DNA of 64,000 bases from Kudoa neothunni (taxonomy: Eukaryota > Cnidaria), in assembly GCA_964304625.1 (NCBI GenBank), contig OZ199838.1, forward strand, positions 1,612,001-1,676,000, read 5' to 3'. The translations under genes and the position numbers were made by a program. Shown here piece by piece: positions 25,557 through 37,790 of the stretch. The notes below the pieces were generated by a model that did no database searches, was not told the DNA's origin, and saw only the letters and a program-made list of their open reading frames with translations. Position 1 is the stretch's first letter. Each line of letters begins with the position of its first letter.

Positions 25557-28500
25557 ATGCCTACGTGTAGGAAAAGAAAAACTAATTCTATGCCGAACGA
25601 TGAAAACATCCCATCACCTAATTTGTCATCGATTCATCCTGTGAATCAACCTCATTCGTCAAATTCTACAGATTCTACAGATTCATCAAATCCATTAAAT
25701 TACTCCATTCTTAAACCAAATACACGACAACTTAATAGAAAGTCTAATGAATCTCATTCAGCCGATTCCAATAGATCTGTAGCTGTAGTTAGAAAAGTGA
25801 TATCTCGCTTGATTGGCTACTATATTTTGATTTGACACGTGTAGAGTATGGATTTTAGGCTGGTGCCATTTGTGGACAATCTTCTTAGTAAATTCTTCGA
25901 TAAAAATGGTTCCAGTTGTTTTGTAAATTTTGAGTGTATTCATTGATGGATTCAAAATTTGGGTCTGTATAGGGTAGTATTTTGGATGAATTGTTTGAAG
26001 CAAAAAAATCCCTTCGCCTGCAAATATCTCACGTTCTACATGTGTTGTTCCAATTACTTATAAAAGCTACCGGATGTGAAGGTTACAGCGATTTTTACGG
26101 AATTAAATCACTAAAATTTTTCGTAAATTAGCTGTTTTATCGTTAAAAAATGCAAGCTCTGAAGATTATGAATCTCTATTCGATGATATTGGCAATAACT
26201 TCCCCGCCGATATTGGACATTTGTATCCGATTGTGAACAGTGACAAAAAATACAAATATTTCAAGGTATGGTACTCGATTTACAATTCATTAGTTTCCGT
26301 TATGTTACGATTTAATCCCATGGGCAATCCCATTCAAATTTTACCTTTGAAGTACTTAACTTAATATTGCCATAGAAATCTATTCCAATATTAATTTGTA
26401 ATATTACTTTATGACATTTCGATGGGATTATTTTTAAGGCGATTTAAAGCAAAAATATTCTGGGTTTGAAAGCGAATTTTTCACTTTTTACATAATTCTA
26501 ATTCGAGCATAATCGGAATGTTAATTGGTCGGATTATGTTTCATGGGAAATCGAATTTTTTAATATCTTCTATCAACAAATTGGTATTGTTTGTTCCAAA
26601 ATATTTTCTGTTTAATTTTTTTAATTCTCAAAGCTTATTCGAATTTTTAACTCAGGAAGCTTTAGAAGACATTAAAATTGGATGCCTAAGAAATCATATT
26701 ATTCAGGGTTATTAGAATCAATTAAAAATCTAAAAGGAGTGCATAAAATGTTTTTAAGACCAAGTATTTAACGACCATTTAAAAAATTAGAAATAGTCCC
26801 TTTTATCTTTTGATATTGTAAATTAATAATAAAACTTAAGTGGCTATGTGCATGGTAAATAATAATCAGGTGTCGCTGGTTTTGACTGTTTTTAATTATT
26901 TCTGACTATTATGAGCGAAGGAATAAGCTATTAAATCTGTTAACAACTAACTTGTAAGTAGGATTTGCTGAGGTTAAAACTTCCAATGCACTTGCGTACA
27001 TGCGGTTTAATTTAAGACAGGTCGCCAAAGTACGGCCCGCGGTGCCTCCTCTAACAGTCGAATGCTCTTGCGCACGTAAAATCGTGTTGACCTACTTGAA
27101 GACTATCAAAACTTTACTTTAATAGATGGGGGTTAATTGAAAATTCTCATTTAATTCCTCTAACGTTTTTATTTTATCTTAATTGAAATTGAAATAAAAG
27201 AGAAAATCGACACATTATATAGCAAGATTCTGTATGTAAAACGTGCGAATCGATAAAATACATGCTTCAAGGTTTATTTGATTCCTATGCTTCCAATAGT
27301 TTAAAATTCTTAATTAATCAAACGTATAAATTAAATTTGTTATCTTTAATTTAATTTAATTTTATTGATTTAATTTAATTTAATTTTATTGATTTAATTT
27401 AATTTAATTTTATTGATTTAATTTAATTTTATTTGTTACTATAAATTTTAAATCATGAAGCAATAATCGCTGTTCCTTAGATATTTTCTAGCATCTACGC
27501 ATATTTTTACTGTGATCGAATAAATAAAATATGAATTTTATGCTTGAAAAATGGTAATTTTTAATTGCTACCTTACATATAACAAACTTTACAATTTTTT
27601 TGAACAATACAATAGACAACGGATGGTTCGTAATCCCATCGGGGACCTCAAAACTAAAATATACTAAATCTTGACACAGAAATTAAATAAGTTTCCTGTT
27701 TCGCATTAAAATTCATTATTTTTTATATTTACGTTTAATTTTTATAACTGCTTTTCGAAGCTTATGAACATCAAAAATTTTCATTTGAAATGAATAAGGA
27801 TTTTAGAATTCATAAATTATATTTTTTTTTTATTATACAAAATAATAATTTAATTGATTGATTGATTGATTGATTACTTTTAAATGTCATAAAATTAATC
27901 ATTGAGACGAGTTTAGGTAACAACTTTCTGCTTATAATAAGGTTAGATTAGCTTTTACTTTTTAATATTTAGTATTTGGAAGTTAATAAACATTAGCGTC
28001 ATCGATTGCTTACGAAGAAATTATAGATAGATAACTTTGTAAATGATACGACAATTTTTTATATAGATTAAAGTCATATAAATTTAATAGACTCAATATT
28101 CTATCAGAGACCATCTTAAATATAGAAATGTAAAAATAGATCTTACTTTCCATTTACCAAAGCGTACAATTATCCTTTACTATTGAACAGGACCGGTGAT
28201 TTCCGGAAGCGAATGTTGTATTACATGTTTACTATAATTTTACTATTTTTTGAGTTAAGTTGTAATTAAATTCAAGCGCATTAAAATTGTGATGTGATGA
28301 CATTTTTGAGGCTTAAAAAATTACCACAGAATTATTGAATTCGGCATCGGCGTTAATTGGAATTTAGATTAATTAATTTTTGATAATCCGTTTCTTTAAT
28401 TTAACTAAACTATTAAATATCAATGAGTTATGAGTTATTTGGTTGTAGAAACATTGTTTTTATAAATAATTCTAATCCTAGAGATTCATCTCTTTTTGAA

Positions 28501-31500
28501 AAACTTAAAATGTGCAGTCGAAATTTCGAGTGAATTGTCAGATTGATTACGTCTTCAACTTCATTCGTAATCTTGTAATTAATGAGAAAAATTAATTTAT
28601 TCAATTAATCCTAAATTGATAAGTTTTTTTGTGAAGTAAAGCAACGTATTCTTTTGATTGTTTTTTAACGATGTTCCTAATGTTTTGTAGAAGTTAAATG
28701 AATAGCATAATTTGTTTATTATCGCCTATTTAACATTAACCATTTTAAAAATTTATTTTAAATAAAAAGTATAATTGCCTAATAATGCTCGACTGAGCCG
28801 CGTAATAACCCGTTTTATTAACAATAAAAAATCTGCCATTAATTTAAATAAGCTTATTAATTAATTAGTCTTTTATTAATAATTTAGTGTAAAAACAATT
28901 AACTCAAACTTTTTCGAAAATCAACTATCATCAAAGATTACTCTGCAGCCTTTATGAATTTTACATTTCGCCAAAAAAATTTATATTTTTATTCTCACTC
29001 AAATAATTAACGTCTAGAAATTAAATTAGAGGAACATGTCGTTTCCTCTTTTTAAGTTTAATTGTATTTTTTAAAAATTTTAAAGTAAATTAAAAAATTA
29101 AATATTATGTTGTTCTCAGACGACAAATTTTGAATTATTTATTCACGAATTCGTAAGTTTGGCGTAATGCTATACAGTAGTGGAACCTCGATTATCCGAA
29201 AAATTTGTGACAAGCATTTTTGTTTCGTGGTAATGGGTAATGAGGTTCCGGTTAATCGAACATTTATCGACATGTAATTTCAATAAAATCCTAATAAAAT
29301 TTAAAATATCTACCGGATAACCGAGTTTTGACTGTATTTTTTTCTCCTTAAAACTAAATAATCATAATTTATTAGATTAATTAATTTATCAGATTAATTT
29401 TATAGTCGTTTGAATCGAATTTATTGATATAACTTACAAATATTATTTTTTATAAAAAAATCGTGTGTAATTAATCTTATCGCCTCTGTATTTTTATTTA
29501 TTATTTTTTTTAATTAACGAGATAATTGTTGTTTAATATTCGCTATTTTATCATTCTTTAGTTTTATTACATGGTTGAAGTATGTTTTTAAGTATCGGAT
29601 TTCCTCAAAAAAATAAATAAATAAAATCCCAATTAAACCTCCTTATAATTAATTAATTATAATAATTGATTTTCATAAATTCCGCGTATTATACACAATT
29701 TTTGACATAAAATATCATTTATTTTAGGATAATTTGAACAAGTTTGTCATCATATTTTGCAAAAAATGCGAATCCAGTCAACTGATTTTTAAACTATGAC
29801 TTTTCGTATTATTTGGTCTCGTTTATCAACTGCATGAGCAACTCAAATATTCGAACATTCAGGCACACTGCAACCTTTTTCGGTAAAAATTCTCTCATCA
29901 CACAGTCTCATTAAACAATCATCAAATTTAGGGATGAAAATGTTCACATGCGTCGGTGTGATGATGAACGAATATAACCACACAGCAACGGTATATGCCA
30001 CAATTTAGACTGTACTCTAAAAGTGAAATGTATTTAGAATGAATATGCCACCGAGAGAAAGACCCTCGGTAATATTGTTGAACGTTTATTCGCAGGAATT
30101 TTCGTGCAACGGTCTCGGTATTTAAATTTATTTCTATTAATAAACACGAAAATAAGCAACTTAACATATTTTTAGTGATATCATTTGCTGAAATTAGATC
30201 ACTTTGCGTGTATCAATTGGGAATCTGTGTAAATAAAAACAAGTATTTATATGAAAAAATAAGATTTACTGATCTTGGATGCTAGAACATATTTCTTTAA
30301 TAGCAATTACTTGAAATACCTAGGAATGGCTTTGTTTGATAAGGTTCGCATTTAAGATTTCTTATTGTTTAATCTAATGTATTTAATATATTTTATATAT
30401 TAGACTGCTTCTGTGCGTATTAATACAGTTGTGGTGATTAAATCTTTAATGATTGAGTATCCCCACCAGCAAAGCGATACCAACGAAAATTTTATGAATT
30501 GCATGAAAATTTTTATTGCACGCTTCCAATCTCAGCTAGTCACTTTAATCTGTGACAACAACGTCAACGTAGCTCTCTCTGTGCTGGAATTTAATGTGTC
30601 TTTTTGTGCAACACGGATTTATTTTTCGTGGAAATAACAACAACCCCCGAAAACCATCTTCTTAAAATCGCTCTCCAAACTCCTTGACAACCTTCCAAAT
30701 CTTAAGTATCGGCACAAATTCGACAAAAATTTACAAAAACTTTTCTATCTTATTGTCTCAAATTACACTGTCTGTAAAAACAATACGGAATCACTACCAG
30801 AGTCCAATTTTTCTGAATTGATCTCAAATTTTTTCCCTTGATTCCTACAAGGATGTTATTTTTGAAAATGTGGCTTTATTTTGTGCTGCTACGACAATCA
30901 CTTCAAATCAAGGTAGAATTACAAACGTTGGCGCGTTCTACTTTTTAATTTAGGTCAACCAAATAAAGATTCATTGGAGCAGTGCTTAAATTTGATTTTT
31001 TCTTCTGAGCTTAGTAACGTGGTTACAAATATTGATTCTATCGTAAACGCTCTCCTTCAATCATCAGATATGGAGATTATTTATTTGTACATTCTCTTCT
31101 TTAATATTTCTCATTGTGATCACGTATTTGCTTTATTTGGTTGTTCTATTGTTGGGTAATTTAATTATTAGTCTCTAAGCACATTGACGGAACTCCTCGA
31201 TGTCTACATGAAGAATATTCTTCAAAAGGTGCCGTACTAGTTTTTGTCAGATTAACTTGACAGGGATTTAGTTTCAAACTGAACCCTTACATATCGAAAT
31301 TATCTTGGATACTATAAAACTAGCTGTTGATCAATATGCAGCATTTCTAACCGACCAGAGTAACCATCTATTAATTTAATTAGACCTACAATCTTTATTC
31401 TAATTTTGAACATAGACAATGATCCGAGCATAGAAATCAATCAAGAAATACATAAGAACGTATTATTCAAAAAAGTTGTATTTTAGATTAATTATTTGTT

Positions 31501-33594
31501 TTCTAGCTGTTTATAAGTTGTGCACTCTCCTGAAAGATACTCTGCATTTGCTCTCAACAGACAACTAGTACAAATTGAATACCGATTATTTTTTCTAGCG
31601 TTACTCTAGAGAAATTACAATAAAGTTATCGAAATATTCAGCTGGTGGATGAAAAATTTTCAAAACTTTTCAACGAAAATATAGGCTTAAATGCAGCTCA
31701 ACAAGAATTTGAGCATATCGATCGTGTGTTAGTGGAAGTTTTTGATATATCCCATGAGTCGGCTGATGCTGATTGTAAATTAAGCTGCTTCAGCGAATCC
31801 ACAAAAAATTATATTCTAAAATATAACTCTCTGTTACAAGGGTTTAGTCCCTATACTCTTCAAGCAGTGTCTACAACTAAATCCACCATTGATATTTTGA
31901 TGAAATTTTTGACTTCGATTTTCTCTCCTAATAAAATTAAATTTTCACTCTCATCGTCGCAAATTCCTCAAGAAGTAAAATTATTTGAATGAGCTTTATA
32001 AGATAATGATAAATGCTAATTTAAGGTTGTTGCTGCACTTTTCACAAATATTTTACTGTGCATAATGTGGGATTTATTGAATGATTCTAATGATGAAGAG
32101 AACCAGTCTTCAAGCAAGGTCAACCCAACTTCCGATTCAATTCCAAAGATAGACACTAGAGAATTGGTCGACAACTTTATTGACTTTATTACTTATTTGT
32201 GGACGAATGATGATAGAAATCTTCGTCACACCCACACCTATCTTTATCATGATGTATTTTTTTAATAAGAATTTTTAATGAGTTGTTTTTGATGCTGTTA
32301 GGTATTTAAACTTGTCAGAGATTTGTGTTTATTATTGAGGGTGTTCGACTCTTATTCAACAAGTCATCATCATCTCTTCACTCTTCAAAAGAACTATATT
32401 ATGGATCAAATAAAAGCTTCGAGGTTTTAGAAAATATTTGAACTGTACGTGACTGTAGTATGTATAGTGGCGATGATTCGATTTCGAGTGAGCAGACAAT
32501 CGAAACAAATTTCAAGGGATTTTTCGAATACATCAACCACTTTCTACTGGACTCTAATGAATTGGCTATGCTGTTTTTCACAATTTTGGATAATGTAATT
32601 TTTTCTTTATTAAGTTTAAATCTGAGTTTTTTATGTAGAACGCAGCTATCAGATATATTAACTCGGTTGAACAAGTTCTTTCAACCTATATGCAAAAGAA
32701 CATGGTCCAATATTTTCAAATTATTATCCCTGGAGTTTTGAAAACGGTATTTTTGGTTTTTAACAGCAAAACAACAGCTTTGTATTCACTTTGAGCATTA
32801 TTTTGGTTAGATGTATCGCCGCTGCATGAATTTCGAGACTACATTGACTGACGATAGTTTTTTCACCCTCTCTAGCCCACATTCACGTAAATTTTTGGTG
32901 AGATCGTGTTTATTGTATGCTCCAGATAGAATACGTCCAAAATTTTATCCGGTGCAATCCCTATCAGTGAAACTAAAAGTGAAACTTGCAGAAAACACAT
33001 TAAACTGTTTATATGGTGAGTTTATTTGCTTGATGTGACTTTTTAGTGTTATTGTTCATAGCGAATCGATTGATTATTCGTTGAGAGAGGATGCCAACAA
33101 ACAATACCCAAACATTTCATATCTATTATGTTTCACCCCATTTTTGCTAAAAACCATGGATGTCGATCGACTAGGAAAGTATGGTTTACTCAATTATTTC
33201 AATGAAAAACTGAAAAAATCCAACTACAACAAAAAACGATGTCATTTCGTTTCCAAATTCAGAGCTGCGATTAAAGATTTAAAACTCTCGCTGCACATCT
33301 TAACAAAGTCCCCCATTGGCAATTCTTCACGTAACTCTCTTGATGCGAGCAATCAAGTAATAATGCTAAAATCTGGTATGAGTCTCAAAATGTGTGTTGT
33401 AGGATCTTTCTCACTTCCTTAACTCATTTGTTAGTACAAGAGATTGCTCAGAGTAATTATGACTCTCCATTTTACATGGTGTTTGATTAAGTTTTAGTTT
33501 GACCATACCTCTCGACAATCGTCCAATGACTACTAAAGGTGGTTCAACTCAGCCTCGTTATGACTCTGACAGCGATGTCATCGTTGAAGATTAG
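25557..33594 (+). CDS. STAG: Cohesin subunit STAG/SCC3
   Basis: HEAT-repeat subunit that binds the kleisin RAD21 in cohesin and loads it on chromatin. The N-terminus is Ser/Asn-rich. The family is then followed in order: LFQLLIKATGCEGY (human LINFFIQCSGCKGV) near 26070, DIGHLYPIV…KYFKVWYS near 26240, IRTFRHTAT near 29855 (human VRAFRHTST), MKMFTCVGVMM near 29950, AGIFVQRSRD with AEIRSLCVYQLGI near 30100-30230, SNYLKYLGMALFDK near 30320, KIFIARFQSQLVTL near 30510 (human ELFTSRFKDRIVSM), LVDEKFSKLF near 31650 and the C-terminal exon PMTTKGGSTQPRYDSDSD ending VIVED at 33594. About 15-17 exons, most introns 45-100 nt (for example 30118-30175). Several exons between 30.6 and 33.0 kb are approximate. 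Confidence 0.85.
27343..27436. repeat. 24-bp tandem repeat, about 3.5-4 units
   Basis: Unit GATTTAATTTAATTTAATTT plus TATT, itself made from TTTAA words, repeated head to tail inside the STAG intron. Confidence 0.85.
27853..27876. repeat. (TTGA)n microsatellite
   Basis: About five or six consecutive TTGA units in the STAG intron. Confidence 0.85.
29175..29334. mobile_element. 160-bp pogo/Tigger-like MITE, TA target
   Basis: Starts CAGTAGTGGAACCTCGATTA and its inverted end reads CAGTCAAAACTCGGTTATCC, so both termini share CAGT…CTCG(A/G)TTATCCG. TA lies directly outside both ends (29173-29174 and 29335-29336). This terminus is the type used by pogo/Tigger elements. No coding capacity. It lies in the STAG intron about 500 bp before the next exon. 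Confidence 0.85.
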
Positions 33595-36500
33595 TCATAT
33601 TTTTTAATTTACCCTCTCTTCATTAGTTCATCCATAATTTATTTACTACTAATTTATGTTATGTGATTTGTTGATAACTCACACATTAATTATTGTTCTA
33701 TTTATTACATTTTTTGATCATTTAGCTCGTAAGTACAAATTTTACTCGTTATATGTTAAATATTCATACTCGTTTGATACACCTCAAAGTATAATCTTTG
33801 TGCTGCCCACGTCGGAGTTTTTAAAATCACATATTTTTATAAGAATGATTTCAAGCTGCTGCTATTCATAAAATATGATTTTAAATATTCTCAACTGAAA
33901 TGAGTTTTCATGTTATTGATTTTTATTGGAAAGTTCAGATTAAGCGCTGTGCTGGAGCCATTTTTGCGTTAGTTAGGTCCATACAACCAAGTTTTCAGCC
34001 CTAATATTTTGTTGAAAACCAATTATTTATTGATAATGATCTATTTTATATTGAACTATGTATTTACACCAAAATAAGTAATAAACACGTAAATTTTTAA
34101 AAATTGCGTACGACCCATAATACGCTGCTGTAATTACTTTTTTTATACGCTACGAAATGCATAAGCGCAATGTATTTTTTTCATTTCACCTAAGGTAGGT
34201 ATATGAAGTTTGAGTCAATAAATCCATTCTTATTTAATTGTACGTTTATTATTAGTAGAAAATGTAAGATTTCTTTCTTGTAAATTAAGGATTTTTAGGT
34301 ATAGATTTTTTGAAATTGTGTAAAGCTTAACATAACTTGAACTATAATTGTTATATCAGAATATTAATTAAATAAAGGTAGTTTTCTACAATAAGGAAAT
34401 AAAAATCTGTTGTTTCTACATAATGATAATATTAACGACAAAAAGTGAATTAATGAAACATTAGCGAAGGAGAAATTATTAAACATAAATCAATGAAAAG
34501 ATTTCTTTTAATGTTAGTTCATACATTAATTTTATCATTATTTAATTTTCCTATTCAAAGAATAAAATCGAAATAAGAACATTGTGTTTATATTAAGTTT
34601 AGTGGATAATATGCGGTATAATATCATTAATAATCGAATGATTCACTAATATTGAAAGCAGCTCTAAAAGCACTTAGTTTGAGTTTGTGCTTGGAGTTTT
34701 TCAATACTTTTAACAACAAAAATGATCATCTGAGTTCAGAATAGTCAAAATTACTAAAAATTCATATTTTAAAGTCAATGGGGTCTAAATTAAAATAATA
34801 CACACTTTTCCAAATAGCTTGTATGAAATTATATCGGCAAAACATTGCTATATAATAAATTAATATATTTATCACATATCTTTCTTTAATGAATTCAACC
34901 ATTTTTTGATTATAATGTTAAAAAAATTATTCTAATGTTATGATGATATTTTTTATAAATTAAACGAAAATATCTATTAAAAGTTTATTCTCTCCTATTT
35001 CGAATTATTCATATTAATGTATAACAGTATAGAAATATTATATCGGTTTTATTCCAATAACAATTAAACAGATTAAAAACTCGGATAAACCAAAATTGAT
35101 TTTATAGGGCCTAAAAGATGCGTTATTCATTATTGATTGAAAAAAATCCAATTGTCTACAAAAAATATTATTGAATCGTCAGTAAAAAATTTTAAGATAG
35201 ATTTCTATAGCATATTTTTGTATAAAATTACTCATTAATTAAACAAAATAAAATGTGCAACCAGTCATTAAGATCATCAAATGATAAATCAATAAGTTAA
35301 TAATTAAAATTACCATTTTAACTCCACTAGGTTATATTTAATATATTTTAGTTACGCCGACAGAAATACTTTTCATAAAGGTTGCTAAGGGAACGATAAT
35401 TTGTCTAATTAAAATTAATATTATTTTATTTAATTAACTCAAATAAAATCTTAACAGCATGAATCAAATGACTTAAGGGTCGGTCGAGCATAACCAAAAA
35501 GGAAATAAAAATCATTAGGCCCCCCACATAAGTACTGTGAATCATCCCCTTTAAACCAGTCTCTGATATAAATACATATAAAAGCTTTTATGTAAAAATT
35601 TACTCCTTTTTTGTTTACAAGGTAAAACCCTTGGGGCAACTTATTAGGTTGTGGAATTCTGGTTGGTCAGACTTCTTCCATTAACGCTTTGGACACCGCA
35701 GAACATAACATGAATCCCCGCCCCTTATCTTTATGCATTAGTGTTGGACTTTAACCCACTAAACATCCTCGTCTCAGGGCGACCACCATCCCAGACCCTA
35801 TCTTATCCCTCTAAGGACGTTGACTTTGACTATGACTTTGACTCTGCGAGGATTGAAAATTACCTGCCTTTCGATGAGTTCCGGAGAATCAAAACTCCTA
35901 TCTATTCGCGCGAATTTGGCTGCTAATGCATCCCAAACTCCACAGCGAGCGTACATTTTAACCACAGCTCTCAAATATGAGATAGAGACCCACCGACACG
36001 GAAGCAGAGTCTGACCACAGGCGGATTCGAACCAATTACCTCAAGGTTCTGAGTCGGAGTGTTACATCGATGAGCTATTTGTCCTCGGCAAAATTTACCC
36101 CACTACAAAATTTCGTCTCGATTCTCATATACCATTACTCCAAAAAAGTAGTGAAACAAAAATGTTTTTAATATTTAGATTTTCAAATCACAAATAAATC
36201 ATTTATCTGCATATAAAATAATAATTTTCTTCGATTACCGTTTTATATCCTATTTAAGGTAAGGATATTGTCTTATTTTCTATTTCAATTATAATTAGTA
36301 ACTAAACGTAATAATTAATAATTATTTATACAAAAAAAATTTAATAAATTATATCACAAAGAACAATTATTAAAACAGCTTAATCTTTTATTATATGAAA
36401 TTATATAATTATAGTTATATATATATAGATATTAAAAATATATAATAATTAAAAATAATAAAAATTCAATATAAATAGAATTTGATCGGATTTAGCGCTA

Positions 36501-36982
36501 GTTTTGAAAAAACCAAAACTATTCATCATTTGCAAATTATATTTTTTTATATTTCACTTATAATTTAACATTTAACATTGATTATAAGAGTTACTATTAA
36601 CTAATACAAAGTGCTATTTTTTTTATTTCTCATTAAAATTTAAATTGAAAAAAAGAGATTAATGTAATTTTTTAATCCAAAAAAAACTTAATGTATTCAT
36701 ATTCAACAATGAGGAAATATCTCATGAATTTCGACAAAAACAGAAATATGTATAATACAATGAAATAAAATAAAATAGAATTTATTGGAATATTTTATTT
36801 CGAACCTAAGAAAAAACAATCCAGACTCCTCTCGCAAAAAATTGTCTCGACTTTAGTTCGACAATAAAAAATCACATGATCTATTAACATAAAAATTTAA
36901 AAAGTTATAACAACGACATATACAAAAATATGAGCATCGGAATAATCACTAATCGCATCCACTCGCGCAGTCACATTTAAAA
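33595..36982. other. Intergenic AT-rich DNA with one SINE
   Basis: About 3.4 kb between STAG and the small plus-strand genes. Apart from the SINE at 35607-36089 and short A/T runs I see no gene or RNA. Confidence 0.6.
35607..36089 (-). mobile_element. tRNA-derived SINE, copy 2 (483 bp)
   Basis: Read on the minus strand it begins GCCGAGGACAAATAGCTCAT (A-box region), carries a good B box GGTTCGAATCC and ends ACCTTGTAAACAAAAAA, the same tail as copy 1. Upstream of the tail both copies also share GCGGTG, AATGGA and CACAACCTAA words. The flanks aaaatttactcc (35595-35606) and aaaatttacccc (36090-36101) are a 12-bp target duplication with one mismatch. The body includes the short tandem GACTTTGAC words near 35825. 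Confidence 0.88.
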
Positions 36983-37272
36983 ATGATACCAAACCCGAAG
37001 CTGACTGTGCTATTGGTTGGTTTTACACATGGATTCCTTGTGACGTTTTCAATCAACGAATATTACACAGCCAAATCACATTTTGAAAGGTACTAACTTA
37101 TATCGACCATGCTAATCTCACAATTGTCCTGTTACATTGCACACTGTTGTTCTGTATCAATACATTTTAATTGTGTTTTAGCCCTTACGCGAAACGTCGA
37201 AAAGAGTTCCAAGAGCACTGGGACAAGATGTATGGACCTCAATTAAGAAAAAACCCCGATTTAATTGGTTAA
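36983..37272 (+). CDS. Small single-membrane-span protein, family unknown
   Basis: Two exons, 36983-37089 and 37182-37272, joined over a 92-nt GT…AG intron, encode 65 residues. The N-terminal half is one membrane helix (LTVLLVGFTHGFLVTFSIN); the rest is basic and polar (SPYAKRRKEFQEHWDKMYGP). This layout is typical of small accessory subunits of mitochondrial inner-membrane complexes, but I do not recognise the family. A COX6C-like gene follows 77 bp downstream on the same strand. Confidence 0.6.
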
Positions 37273-37348
37273 CACTGTCATTATTGTCATTTGATTATCT
37301 GAGTTTTTTTGTGCGTTATTCTAATCTTACGCATGCGCGCATTTTCAA

Positions 37349-37607
37349 ATGAGAGACTATGCACTTAACAGGCCAATGCGAGTTAAGAACTTTGCAGTTG
37401 TGCAAAGGAAGTTTGTTGGCGTTGTTGCAGTTGGAGTAGCAGGCTTCTTGGGTATGCGAAGTTTGCTGAATCACATCATGTAGATGACTAATTGTGGAAT
37501 TATCGAAATTGTGTATCTTGTTTAGATACAACAATCTCCCTAAGGACTATTCGGTTCCCAAAGAAATGGAAATGTTCAAAGCGTATACCCAACCAAATAG
37601 CTCTTAA
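37349..37607 (+). CDS. COX6C-like small membrane protein
   Basis: Exons 37349-37479 and 37526-37607 with a 46-nt intron encode 70 residues. The order is the one seen in cytochrome c oxidase subunit 6C: RPMRVKNFAVVQRKF (compare KPQMRGLLAKRLRF), one membrane span (VGVVAVGVAGFLGM) and a charged tail LPKDYSVPKEMEMFKAYTQP (compare YDVMKDFEEMRKAGIF). Length fits (COX6C about 75 residues). Similarity is moderate and judged by eye, so the name is tentative. In the cell it would sit in the mitochondrial inner membrane. Confidence 0.5.
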
Positions 37608-37790
37608 TTTTCAAAAAAAATACTATCAAATTAAACTCATCTATTGTTAATTTGTTTTGTGTCTATTGTTTCCCTCGAATAGTTTTCATTGGGTTTTTGT
37701 TATTGTATTAATGCACAAAGAATGGTTAAATTAAACTTGATACGCGCAGAAAAAAATTATAAAAAACAAAAATCTACATTTATATTGTTT

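Larger units (their letters stand above)
26352..29830 (+). other. Large STAG intron
   Basis: About 3.5 kb between the exon reading YKYFKVWYSIYNSL and the exon with IRTFRHTAT. It contains a 24-bp tandem repeat, a TTGA microsatellite and a pogo-like MITE. The human protein has about 25 more residues around this junction than I placed, so a small exon may be hidden here. Confidence 0.6.

Noticed and set aside
25846-25950. Frame starting MDFRLVPFVDNLLSKFFDKN after the first STAG exon
   Set aside because: It does not match the STAG family at this position and has no acceptable splice connection to the exon at 25978; left as probable intron.
35741-36014. Short coding frames near 35.8 kb
   Set aside because: They are inside the second SINE copy and share no protein family.
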